A DNA stretch of 52,320 bases, from contig NZ_JARKPQ010000040.1 of NCBI RefSeq assembly GCF_029975155.1, forward strand, positions 1 through 52,320, written 5' to 3'. The DNA comes from Propionicimonas sp. (GTDB lineage Bacteria; Actinomycetota; Actinomycetes; Propionibacteriales; Propionibacteriaceae). Made by a program: the position numbers and the translations under genes. Below the pieces are notes generated by a model that had not been told where the DNA came from, did not search any database, and was given only the letters and a program-made list of their open reading frames with translations. Positions 42,873 to 50,468 of the stretch are shown here, one piece after another; position 1 is the stretch's first letter; each line of letters opens with the position of its first letter.

Positions 42873-42983
42873 TCTCGCTGCGCTCCTCTGCAGGGGAACC
42901 AGGTGGGTTCTCGATCTCGAACGGAAGGCTCGCGCTGCCACGCGTCCGCCGCGTTCTGGTATGACGGGTGCGCCGAACCTAGC

Positions 42984-42999
42984 CCGCGCGGGAGCGCGG
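42984..42999 (-). terminator. GC-rich hairpin downstream of cobA (weak)
   Basis: CCGCGC-GGGA-GCGCGG lies 80 bases past the cobA stop, in the 206-base gap before the liv operon. There is no U-tract. The gap shows nothing else besides the presumed liv promoter region. Confidence 0.25.
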
Positions 43000-43078
43000 C
43001 AGGGGGTCGGGACGAATGCTGAGACGGGAGATTCCGGCGACCGGCCCCACCGGGACGACCAGCGGCGCCGGCGCCGGC

Positions 43079-43828
43079 TCAGGCCTGGCCGAGGCGCAGC
43101 CCCACGACAGCGCCGATCACGGTGAGCGCGGGCGGTTCGACCCCGGCCGCCGCGGCGAGTTCCGGCAGGCTGGTGACGGTGCCGCGCAGCGTCCGCTGTT
43201 CGGGTGTGGCGGCTCTGGCCACGATCGCCGCGGGGGTGTCCGCGGCGAGCCCGCGGGCCACCAGACCGGCACAGATCTCGGCGAGGTGGCTCACGCCCAT
43301 CAGGACCACGATCGTGCCCGATCCCTGGGCGAGCGCGTCCCAGTTCACCGTGGACGCGGGGTGGTCGGGACCGACGTGCCCCGACACCACGGAGAAGTGC
43401 TGGGTGAGCCCGCGGTGCGTGAGCGGGATGCCGGCAAGCTCGGGTCCGGCGATGGCCGAGGAGACGCCCGGGATCACACGGACGGGAACGCCCGCCTCCG
43501 CGCACGCCAGCCACTCCTCGCTGCCCCGGCCGAGCACGAACGGGTCGCCACCCTTGAAGCGGACGACGGTCGCGCCCGTGCGGGCGTACGCGACCAACTG
43601 GGCGTTGATGTCGGCCTGCGCGGTCTGGCGGCCGCGGGGGATCTTGCCGACGTCGACCAGGACGGCGCCCGGCTTCGTCTCGGCCAGGCAGGCCAGCGGG
43701 GCCAGGTGGTCGTAGAGCACCACGTCGGCCTCGCGCAGCGCCCGCAGCCCGCCGATGGTCAGCAGGTCGGGATCGCCCGGGCCGCCGCCGACCAGGATCA
43801 CTTCGCCGAGGCTCGGCGCATCGCTCAT
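43079..43828 (-). CDS. cobA: Uroporphyrinogen-III C-methyltransferase
   Basis: This 249-residue SAM-dependent methyltransferase has the N-terminal VILVGGGPGDPDLLTIGGLR and YDHLAPLA. GKIPRGRQTAQADINAQLV and RFKGGDPFVLGRGSEE follow, then VIPGVSSAIAGPELAGIPLTHRG. It methylates uroporphyrinogen III at C2 and C7 to precorrin-2, the branch point to cobalamin and sirohaem. The ATG at 43828 has AGAGGAG just upstream; an open frame to 43888 adds 20 unconserved residues. It is the last gene of the riboswitch-led operon. Confidence 0.95.
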   Translation of the reverse strand: MSDAPSLGEVILVGGGPGDPDLLTIGGLRALREADVVLYDHLAPLACLAETKPGAVLVDVGKIPRGRQTAQADINAQLVAYARTGATVVRFKGGDPFVLGRGSEEWLACAEAGVPVRVIPGVSSAIAGPELAGIPLTHRGLTQHFSVVSGHVGPDHPASTVNWDALAQGSGTIVVLMGVSHLAEICAGLVARGLAADTPAAIVARAATPEQRTLRGTVTSLPELAAAAGVEPPALTVIGAVVGLRLGQA

Positions 43829-43871
43829 GGCTCCTCTTTCGTCTCCTTGACGTTCCTGCGTGGTCTGCGCC

Positions 43872-43933
43872 GGTTTCGACAGGCTCAACCAGCGGTCAGT
43901 CGGTGTGCCGGTTGAACGGGCTCAACCAGCGGT
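43872..43933. repeat. Two inverted family B copies
   Basis: GGTTTCGACAGGCTCAACCAGCGG at 43872-43895 and a diverged GGTTGAACGGGCTCAACCAGCG at 43911-43932 lie in the 114-base gap between cobH and cobA. Confidence 0.65.
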
Positions 43934-43942
43934 GAACCGGGG

Positions 43943-44584
43943 TCAGCCGGTGCGGCCGTCGGGGCCGCACAGTGCGTTCACCGCGGCCACGGTCACCGCG
44001 CTGCCGCCGCGGCGGCCGTGCACCACGAGGTAATCCAAGCCCAGATCGTTGTCGGCGAGCGCCTGTTTCGATTCGGCCGCACCGACGAAGCCCACGGGGA
44101 TGCCGACCACGGCCGCCGGTTTCAGCGACGGGTCCTCGGCGACGACCTCGAGCAGCCGGAACAGCGCGGTCGGCGCGTTCCCGATCGCGACCACGCTCCC
44201 GGCCAGCACCGGACGCCACAGTTCGATCGCGGCAGCGGTCTTCGTCGTCCCCAGCGCGGCCGCGAGGTCGGCCAGCCGCGGATCGCCGAGGTGGCAGCGG
44301 ATCTCGTTCGCCTTCGGCAGCCGCGAGCGGATGATCCCACTGGCCACCATCTGCGCGTCGCAGAGGATCGGCGCTCCCGCACGGAGCGCGCCGTTCGCGG
44401 CGGCCCACAGCCCGTCCGACCAGGCCAGGTCGTCGACCAGGTCGATCTGGCCGCTGGCGTGGATCATCCGGGTGGCCACCGGATGCAGCTCCGGAGGGAC
44501 GCGGGCGAGGTCGGCCTCCGCCTCGATCGTCGCGAAGGACTGCCGATAGATCTCGGCGGCGTCCTTCACGTAGTCGTATCTCAC
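43943..44584 (-). CDS. cobH: Precorrin-8X methylmutase
   Basis: This 213-residue enzyme moves a methyl group from C11 to C12 in corrin formation, giving hydrogenobyrinate or cobyrinate. Family signatures are SFATIEAEAD near 16, RMIHASGQIDLVDDL with the catalytic His (about 39-53), IGNAPTALF near 134 and GIPVGFVGAAESK near 159. The start is a GTG in a GTGA overlap with the cbiX-cysG fusion. It is called CobH in the aerobic and CbiC in the anaerobic pathway; the CbiG and CbiX neighbours favour the cobalt-early, anaerobic route. Confidence 0.95.
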   Translation of the reverse strand: MRYDYVKDAAEIYRQSFATIEAEADLARVPPELHPVATRMIHASGQIDLVDDLAWSDGLWAAANGALRAGAPILCDAQMVASGIIRSRLPKANEIRCHLGDPRLADLAAALGTTKTAAAIELWRPVLAGSVVAIGNAPTALFRLLEVVAEDPSLKPAAVVGIPVGFVGAAESKQALADNDLGLDYLVVHGRRGGSAVTVAAVNALCGPDGRTG

Positions 44585-45843
44585 AACGACTCCTCGTTGA
44601 TCACCTCGACGAAGCGATCACGAATGCGCCGGGCCCGCAGCGGGTCGTGGCTGGTGATCGCCGCCACGGTCACGCCGGCCGCCTCCCCGGTCGCCGGCGT
44701 CCACGCCGAGCCCTCACCGGCGCGGTCCGCGCGCACGCAGAACGTGTGCCGTCCCTCCGCCTCCGCGACGACCGCGGCGTTCACGTCCGCCGAATCGGTG
44801 GTCGCCATGACGTACCACGCGCCGTCCAGGTCCTCGGGACGGTAGTCGCGCGCGTGCCAGGTGATCGCGCCGGCCTCGGCGAGGGTGGCGAGGGAGCGGT
44901 GCACCTCGGGGGAGATGACCTCCACGCGGGCACCGGCCTCGACCAGCTTCGGCACCCGGCGCCGCGCCACGCAGCCGCCACCGACCACGACCACCCTGCG
45001 TCCGCTCAGCAGGAGACCGGCGAGGTAGGCGGGCGAGCCGGCGGTGGTCCGCGCCCGCAGCGCACCCTCCTTGTACCGCTGCGCCACCACCTGGGCGAGT
45101 TCGTCGCAGGGGCCGATCACGCTCGCCACCCGGATCTCGGCGTCCGGGTGCCCGGCGCGGAAGGCATCGACCTGTTCGTGCACCCATTCGTCGAGCCGAC
45201 CCGTGAACAGGAAGTGCGGCATCACCACGACCCGGCGACTGCCGGACGCGTAGTACTGGCGCAGGATCTCCGGCAGCGACGGCCGCGCCACCTGGATGAA
45301 GGCCGACAGCACCTGGTGGTAGCCGCCGGTCTCGAACACCACCCGGGACAGCCGGACGTGGTCGGCGTTGGCCTCGGTGACGCTGCAGCCACGACCCACC
45401 ATCAGGACATCGGTCTCCTCGGCCGCCCAGTCGCCGCGGGCCGCGGCGATGCGCTCGTGGACGGCCGCCAGCAGGGGAGCGGGCGAGCCGAGGTGGCGGG
45501 TGTAGACGACGGTCGCATCGGTGTGGCGGGCCTTCGAGGTGTCGATGGCCTCGGGGATGTCCTCCCGCACGTGGCCGCCGGTGCCGATCATCAGCGGCAC
45601 CACGACCGCGGCCGGGGAGTCGGCGAGGACGGCGTCGAGCGCCACGTCGATGGTCGGTGGCGTGAGCTCGACGAAGCCGGCCTCCACGCGGACGCCGGGC
45701 AGCAGCGTCCGCACTTTCTCGACCAGCACGGCGCACGCCTCCGCGCCGGCGTTAACCCGGGTGCCGTGGCCGGCGATGACGAGCGGCGGCGGCACGGCCG
45801 GCACGGCGGCGGGCTGGGGCAGGGGAGGCTCGGGGTGACTCAT
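44581..45843 (-). CDS. Fusion of sirohydrochlorin cobaltochelatase (CbiX) and precorrin-2 dehydrogenase (CysG N-terminal domain)
   Basis: The product has 420 residues. Residues 20-265 are CbiX: LVIAGHGTRVNAGAEAC holds the metal-site His, VPLMIGTGGHVREDIP the second His, and FLFTGRLDEWVHEQ follows in the second half. Residues 280-420 are the NAD-dependent precorrin-2 dehydrogenase domain, with GRRVVVVGGGCVARRRV and VMATTDSADVNAAV. The two activities oxidise precorrin-2 to sirohydrochlorin and insert cobalt, consecutive steps of the cobalt-early pathway, joined here in one chain. The ferrochelatase part of CysG is absent. The ATG overlaps the stop of the previous gene (ATGA). Confidence 0.93.
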   Translation of the reverse strand: MSHPEPPLPQPAAVPAVPPPLVIAGHGTRVNAGAEACAVLVEKVRTLLPGVRVEAGFVELTPPTIDVALDAVLADSPAAVVVPLMIGTGGHVREDIPEAIDTSKARHTDATVVYTRHLGSPAPLLAAVHERIAAARGDWAAEETDVLMVGRGCSVTEANADHVRLSRVVFETGGYHQVLSAFIQVARPSLPEILRQYYASGSRRVVVMPHFLFTGRLDEWVHEQVDAFRAGHPDAEIRVASVIGPCDELAQVVAQRYKEGALRARTTAGSPAYLAGLLLSGRRVVVVGGGCVARRRVPKLVEAGARVEVISPEVHRSLATLAEAGAITWHARDYRPEDLDGAWYVMATTDSADVNAAVVAEAEGRHTFCVRADRAGEGSAWTPATGEAAGVTVAAITSHDPLRARRIRDRFVEVINEESL

Positions 45844-47567
45844 CGTTCCATCCAGTGGTAGTCGCGGGGCGTGACCATGACGGTCCGCCCGGTTCCGGCG
45901 GGCAGGTAGCAGGTGGTGGAGGAACCCACCACGACAAGCGAATTCATGTTGACCACCTCCGGGTCGAAGTCCGCGAGGGTGGCGAGGGTGACCCGCTGGT
46001 CGGGCCGGTCGGCCTCCTCGACGACGGCGACCGGCGTGGACGGCGGACGGTGCTCGGCGAAGATCGCGAGGGCGTCGGGAAGGTGGTGCAGCCGGGTGCG
46101 ACTGCGGGGGTTGTACAGCACGGTGACCAGGTCGGCCTCCGCCGCAGCCCGGACCCGCCGGAGGATCGTGTCCCAGTCGGTGTGCAGGTCGGACAGCGAG
46201 ATCGTGGCGTGGTCGTGGCCCAGCGGGGCGCCCAGGATCGCGGACGCGGCCAGGCTGGCCGTCACCCCGGGGATGATCTCGACGTCGATGCCGTCCGTGC
46301 CCTGTTCGAGGGTGGGGGAGGCCATCGCGTAGATCGCCGGGTCGCCGGAGCAGACCAGCGCGACGTTGTTGCCCTCGCGCGCGAAGGCGATGGCGGTCGC
46401 CGTCCGCTCCTCCTCCTTGCCCATCGGCGTGCTGGCGATGGTCGTGCCGGGCCGCAGCAGGTCCTTCACCTGTGCGACGTAGGGCCGGTAGCCGACCACG
46501 ACGGACGCCTCGCGAATGGCCTGCTGCGCCCGCGGGGTGGTGAGGTCGCGCGAGCCCGGGCCGAGCCCGATCACGGTGAGCTTGCCGCGGGCGGGGATGC
46601 GTCCGATCGCGCAGGTGGCCTCCGGGGTGCGCTGCTTCTCCACGACCAGCACGGCCCCGTGCGCGAGGACGGCCGCCTCCGCGACGCTCGGTGTGCCCAC
46701 GGCCGCCTGTGGGGCGGCGCTGGGGTTGGGGACGTCCTGGGCGGCCAGCGTCTCGGCCGGGTAGGTCACCAACGGCACGCCCAGTTCGGCAGCCAGTTCG
46801 ATCAGCCCCGGCTCGTCCGCTTTCGCATCGACGGAGGTGACCGCGGCCAGCGACTCGATCGCGAGACCGGCGTCGGCGAGGGTCCGGCTGAGCAGCGCCA
46901 TCAGAGCCTCGGCGGACGTGCCCCGGTTGCAGCCCATGCCGGCCACGAGACTCGGCGGGTTGAGTACGACGGTGGGAAGGGCGTCCGCGCTCGAAGTGCC
47001 AGCCGCCGCGCCATCGGTGACGACAACTCGAGCGACGGTCTCGGCGGGAACGTCCTCCCCGCCGTCGAGCACGCTCACATTGGCGGGCAGCGGCGGCAGC
47101 GGCCAGCGCTGGGTCCGCACCACGGCGACCGGCTCGCCGTCCAGGATCGCTCGCGTGACCGCGGCGACATCGCCGGACCAGGGCCAGCCGAGGGTGTCCA
47201 GGGCAGGCAGGCCGAGGGAGTCCGTGGCGGTGGTGAGCACGGCTGTCGCACCGAGGCCGTCCGCGATCCGGCGAGCCAGGTCGTTGGCGCCGCCGCCGTG
47301 CCCGCCGACCAGGGGAATCACGAACCGACCGGCGTCGTCGATCACGACCACGCCGGGATCGGTCTGCTTCGACTGCAGCAGCGGCGCGATGATCCGCGTC
47401 GTCGCACCGAGGGCGAGGTGGCTGACGATCAGGTCGCACTCCGTCCAGGCCCGGGGCAGTCCGTCGACGGCACCGTCGGAGTAGCGCCGGGTGGCCTCGC
47501 CGAGGATCGCGTCGATCTGGTCGGCGCGGGAGCGGCTGGCCGGCCCGCTGGTGACTTGTCCGATCAT
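45840..47567 (-). CDS. Fusion of CbiG (cobalt-precorrin-5A hydrolase) and CobJ/CbiH (precorrin-3B C17-methyltransferase)
   Basis: The product has 575 residues. The CbiG part (1 to about 325) has IVSHLALGATTRIIAPLL, then PLVGGHGGGANDLARRIA, and its C-terminal GMGCNRGTSAEAL and SVDAKADEPGL. The CobJ part (about 332-575) has LTVIGLGPGSRDLTTPRA, VVVGYRPYV, CSGDPAIYAMA and IPGVTASLAASAILGAPLGHD. CobJ contracts the ring while methylating C17, and CbiG then opens the delta-lactone to release acetaldehyde, so adjacent steps are fused. CbiG is specific to the anaerobic route. Start at 47567, overlapping the CobL-like stop (ATGA type). Confidence 0.94.
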   Translation of the reverse strand: MIGQVTSGPASRSRADQIDAILGEATRRYSDGAVDGLPRAWTECDLIVSHLALGATTRIIAPLLQSKQTDPGVVVIDDAGRFVIPLVGGHGGGANDLARRIADGLGATAVLTTATDSLGLPALDTLGWPWSGDVAAVTRAILDGEPVAVVRTQRWPLPPLPANVSVLDGGEDVPAETVARVVVTDGAAAGTSSADALPTVVLNPPSLVAGMGCNRGTSAEALMALLSRTLADAGLAIESLAAVTSVDAKADEPGLIELAAELGVPLVTYPAETLAAQDVPNPSAAPQAAVGTPSVAEAAVLAHGAVLVVEKQRTPEATCAIGRIPARGKLTVIGLGPGSRDLTTPRAQQAIREASVVVGYRPYVAQVKDLLRPGTTIASTPMGKEEERTATAIAFAREGNNVALVCSGDPAIYAMASPTLEQGTDGIDVEIIPGVTASLAASAILGAPLGHDHATISLSDLHTDWDTILRRVRAAAEADLVTVLYNPRSRTRLHHLPDALAIFAEHRPPSTPVAVVEEADRPDQRVTLATLADFDPEVVNMNSLVVVGSSTTCYLPAGTGRTVMVTPRDYHWMER

Positions 47568-48598
47568 TCGGCGACTCCTGTCGTGAGCTGGTGGCCGCCG
47601 ACTTCCTCGCTGCTCCAGCGGTAGCCGGCGGGAAGGTGGAGCGGCCCTTCGTGACGCCGCGCTCGTTCCTCGCGCGTCTCCTCAGGAAGCGTGGGGCTGG
47701 TGAGGACCACGGCCCGCGGAGATCCGGTGACGTGCTCCATCGCGTCGGTCAGGACGACATCGGCCGACTGCACGTCCCCGCGCCCAGAGGAGCGACCGAG
47801 GAACGAGGTCGCGGGGCTCACCACCGCGGCCCCGGCCCAGCGGGCGAGGGCGGCGACCTCGTCGGCGAGCGGGCCGGACGCCCACAGCAGCTCTCCGGGC
47901 TCGGGCAGCAGCCGGGCGAAGGCAACGGCGGCCGCGGCGGAAACCTCCGGCCGCGGCGGACGGACGGGAGCGGCCAGCCAACCGGGCCAGTCGGCGTCCG
48001 GCTCGGTGGGCGGGCGATCGAGGATCAGCACGACGTTCGGCTGCTGTGGTTCGACCGCGCGCGCGGCGGCCGGGTCGAGCACCCGCACCCGCTCGTCGGG
48101 CTCGCCCAGCCGCTCGGCGAGAACGAAGGTGCGGTCGAGGTCGGTCAGCGCCGCCGCGAGCTCGCGGATGCCGTGCTCGGCGGAGGTGAACACCGCGACC
48201 TTCGGGTGTGCGCGGGAGAGGTTCACCGCCGGTGCCAGGGGCCGGCCGTGCACGCTGACGACAAGGGCGTCGTCCCAGGGCAGGCCGACCGCGGCGAAGG
48301 CGGTGGCGATCGAGGACGGGGCGGTGACCACCGCCGGCTGCAGGCCGTGGCTGCGCAGCGCGCGTACGACGCCGAAGTACAGAGGATCGCCGCTGGCAAC
48401 CACGACAATCCGTTGGCCCGCCGGCAGCGCTGCGACCCGCTCGATCGCCGGTCGCAGCGCGCCGAGGACGATCCGCCGATCCTCGTCGACCTCCAGCGCG
48501 TCCAGGTGGCGGCGGCCACCCACCACCCAGTCAGCTGCTCCGGCAGCCGCCCGGAGCTGTGCGCTCGGAGCGCCGAGCAGCCCGTGGACGGTGATCAC
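47564..48598 (-). CDS. CobL-like precorrin-6Y methyltransferase: CbiE domain with degenerate CbiT region
   Basis: The 344-residue product starts with a CbiE-type SAM methyltransferase domain (1 to about 190): ADWVVGGRRHLDAL, VVVASGDPLYFGVV and VVTAPSSIATAFAAVGLPWDDA. The remainder should be CbiT, which methylates C15 and decarboxylates C12. It keeps only a faint echo (LLPEPGELLWASGPLADEVA); the glycine-rich SAM loop is missing. Near the end, residues about 305-321 (LPEETREERARRHEGPL) are encoded by a family A repeat. CobL is normally about 400 residues. The start is a GTG in a GTGA overlap with cobM. A CbiT function may be supplied elsewhere. Confidence 0.8.
   Translation of the reverse strand: MITVHGLLGAPSAQLRAAAGAADWVVGGRRHLDALEVDEDRRIVLGALRPAIERVAALPAGQRIVVVASGDPLYFGVVRALRSHGLQPAVVTAPSSIATAFAAVGLPWDDALVVSVHGRPLAPAVNLSRAHPKVAVFTSAEHGIRELAAALTDLDRTFVLAERLGEPDERVRVLDPAAARAVEPQQPNVVLILDRPPTEPDADWPGWLAAPVRPPRPEVSAAAAVAFARLLPEPGELLWASGPLADEVAALARWAGAAVVSPATSFLGRSSGRGDVQSADVVLTDAMEHVTGSPRAVVLTSPTLPEETREERARRHEGPLHLPAGYRWSSEEVGGHQLTTGVAE
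47645..47687. repeat. Family A copy inside the cobL-like gene
   Basis: CCCTTCGTGACG at the left and CTCCTCAGG at the right are the inverted element ends. The copy is translated in frame near the C-terminus of the CobL-like protein. Confidence 0.7.
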
Positions 48599-49518
48599 GA
48601 CGGCTCCCGGGTGACCAGCGGCGACCCGTCCGCCGCCCGGAACTCGTGCCGGAACCCCGGATGGTAGAGATGGCTGCGGGTGGTCGACTGCTCGGCGAGC
48701 GCCGGTCCGACCAGCACGACGGTGTGCTTCCAGAGCTTGTGCTCCTTCATGGAAGCGGACAGCTCGTCCAGCCGGCAGCGCAGCATCAGCTCGTCCGGCC
48801 AGCTCACCCGGTAGCCGACGATGCACGGCGTGTCGGGTGGATAGCCGCCAGCCAGCAGCTCGTCCTGCAGCACCTTGTTGCGGGCGGCGGAGAGGTAGAG
48901 CGCCATCGTGGTGCCGTGCGCGGCGAAACCACGGACGGTCTCCCGGTCGGGCATGGGCGTCCGGCCGCCTTCGAGCCGGGTGAGGATCAGGCTCTGGGAG
49001 ACCTCGGGGATCGTGATCTCGGCGTCCATCCGCGCAGCGGCCGCGGAGAATGCGGAGACCCCGGGGATCGTCCGGTGCGGGAGGCCGATCCGCTCGCAGA
49101 TCCGGCGCTGCTCGGCGGTCGCGCCGTAGATGGACGGGTCGCCGGTGTGCACGCGTGCGACCAGCAGTCCCTCGTCGTGGGCGCGCTGGTAGAGCGGAGT
49201 GATGTCCTCCAGCGACTCGCTGGCCGAGTCGATCACCAGCGCACCCGGCTTGGCGTTCGCCACGATCGCCGCGTCGACAAGGCTCGATGCCCAGATCACG
49301 ATGTCGGCCCGCGCGATCACCGCGGCCCCGCGCAGCGTGATCAGGTCCGCCGCGCCGGGGCCGGCGCCGACGAAGACCACCTCGCCGCGGGGGCTGATCG
49401 GCGGGGCGGTCGCAGGGGTCTCGACAGGCTCGACCAGCGGTGGGGTGGGTTGGACCGGCGGTGGGGCGGGGTCGGCCGGCGGTGGGGTGGGGTCGAGCGG
49501 CAATGGGGTGGGGGTCAC
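48595..49518 (-). CDS. cobM: Precorrin-4 C11-methyltransferase
   Basis: The 307-residue product has the CobM/CbiF domain from about residue 46: VVFVGAGPGAADLITLRGA, then IWASSLVDAAI, HTGDPSIYGATAEQ, IPGVSAFSAAAARMDAEITIPE and LYLSAARN. It methylates C11 in corrin synthesis. The first 40 or so residues are unusual: about three 7-residue units of the type DPTPPPA followed by LVEPVETP, which is a translated family B repeat. The GTG at 49518 overlaps the cobI stop (GTGA). Confidence 0.94.
   Translation of the reverse strand: MTPTPLPLDPTPPPADPAPPPVQPTPPLVEPVETPATAPPISPRGEVVFVGAGPGAADLITLRGAAVIARADIVIWASSLVDAAIVANAKPGALVIDSASESLEDITPLYQRAHDEGLLVARVHTGDPSIYGATAEQRRICERIGLPHRTIPGVSAFSAAAARMDAEITIPEVSQSLILTRLEGGRTPMPDRETVRGFAAHGTTMALYLSAARNKVLQDELLAGGYPPDTPCIVGYRVSWPDELMLRCRLDELSASMKEHKLWKHTVVLVGPALAEQSTTRSHLYHPGFRHEFRAADGSPLVTREPS
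49418..49511. repeat. Family B copy plus 21-base tandem units inside the 5' end of cobM
   Basis: An inverted family B copy (GTCTCGACAGGCTCGACCAG) is at 49419-49438. From 49441 to about 49505 a GC-rich unit of about 21 bases (of the GGCGGTGGGGCGGGGTC kind) recurs three to four times and encodes the Pro-rich leader of CobM. Confidence 0.7.
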
Positions 49519-50273
49519 AGCCGGCCGCCCGTCTCGGTGCGGACGGGCGCGACCAGCACCGTGGAGAAGTACGGGGCCTCGTCGGCGACCACCTCGGCGA
49601 GCGGGATCACGGTTTCGCCGGGAAGGCCGAGATCGACCCCCAGCACCCCGTCCCGGCCGCGGTCACGGACCAGCCGCAGCAGGTCGGCGAGCTGCCGTCC
49701 GCCTTTGTAGGCGACGACCGTGTCCGAGGTGTCGAGCGCCGCGCCGACCGCCGCCAGCCCGGCCGTCACCGACACGAGGGTGAGGCTTTCGCGGCCCTCG
49801 ACCAGCGGAGTCAGGCTGGCGGCGGCCAGCGCCTGCATGGCGGTGATGCCCGGCACGACCGACACGTCAACATCGGGCACCACCGCCTGTACCTGGGCGG
49901 CGAGGTAGGAGAACGTCGAGTAGACGCTCGGGTCGCCGACCGTGGCGAAGGCGACCGTTGTCGCCCCCGCGTGAAACGCTTCCACCGCAGCCTGCGCGGA
50001 CGCCTCCCAGGACTGCCGCCGTCTGGTGCCGACGCCGCGGCGTTGCGCCATGCTGAACGGCACCCGGCGCAGCTTCGCTGCCGAGTCGGGGCAGACGGCC
50101 AGGACGATCTGCTCGGCCCGGCCTGCGTCGTCGCCGCTGGTCTCGGTGGTGGGGACGAGGATCACGTCCGCCCGCTCGAACACGGCGACGGCCTTGCGGG
50201 TGACCAGTTCGGGGTCGCCGGGTCCGACCCCGACCCCGACCAGGGTGGGGGTGCCGGTGGCAGCCGCGTCCAT
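49515..50273 (-). CDS. cobI: Precorrin-2 C20-methyltransferase
   Basis: This 252-residue SAM methyltransferase has LVGVGVGPGDPELVTRKAV (about 11-29), VPTTETSGDDAGRAEQIV near 41, ATVGDPSVYSTFSYL near 110 and VPGITAMQALAAAS near 140. It methylates C20 of (cobalt-)precorrin-2, the first committed step of corrin synthesis. It is the first gene of the operon; the ATG has AGGAGG 5 bases upstream and follows a cobalamin riboswitch directly. CbiL is the anaerobic-pathway name. Confidence 0.95.
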   Translation of the reverse strand: MDAAATGTPTLVGVGVGPGDPELVTRKAVAVFERADVILVPTTETSGDDAGRAEQIVLAVCPDSAAKLRRVPFSMAQRRGVGTRRRQSWEASAQAAVEAFHAGATTVAFATVGDPSVYSTFSYLAAQVQAVVPDVDVSVVPGITAMQALAAASLTPLVEGRESLTLVSVTAGLAAVGAALDTSDTVVAYKGGRQLADLLRLVRDRGRDGVLGVDLGLPGETVIPLAEVVADEAPYFSTVLVAPVRTETGGRL

Positions 50274-50299
50274 GGAGCCTCCTCAGGTGTCCTCGCCCG

Positions 50300-50425
50300 A
50301 TGTCGTTGCTCGGCAGCGAGTCGAGTTCCTGGCTCCCGGCAGTGCCGGTCACAGTGGCGGGACCGCCCCGGAATCGCCCTCGGGCTCACCGGAGTTCCTC
50401 TGCACGTCGCTGCGGGTTCAGTCTG
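50300..50425 (-). promoter_or_regulatory. Cobalamin (AdoCbl) riboswitch
   Basis: On the minus strand the conserved blocks appear in order: GGAACTCCGGTG (50398-50387), an ATTCCGGGGCGG block, CCGCCACTGT (50360-50351) and the B12-box-like GGGAGCCAGGAA (50337-50326). The cobI ribosome binding site and ATG follow 30-50 bases later, so control by hiding the ribosome site is likely. It would shut down the whole minus-strand operon from cobI to cobA when B12 is plentiful. Ends are approximate. Confidence 0.88.
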
Positions 50426-50468
50426 GCACACTCGGCGGCGGGGATTGACCACCGGGGAAAGGTTGGCC

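Noticed and set aside
42873..43514. Upstream extension of the liv substrate-binding protein frame
   Set aside because: It lies before a clear lipoprotein signal peptide and overlaps cobA in antisense.
45855..47624. 589-residue plus-strand frame opposite cbiG-cobJ
   Set aside because: Low-complexity shadow of the cobalamin fusion gene.
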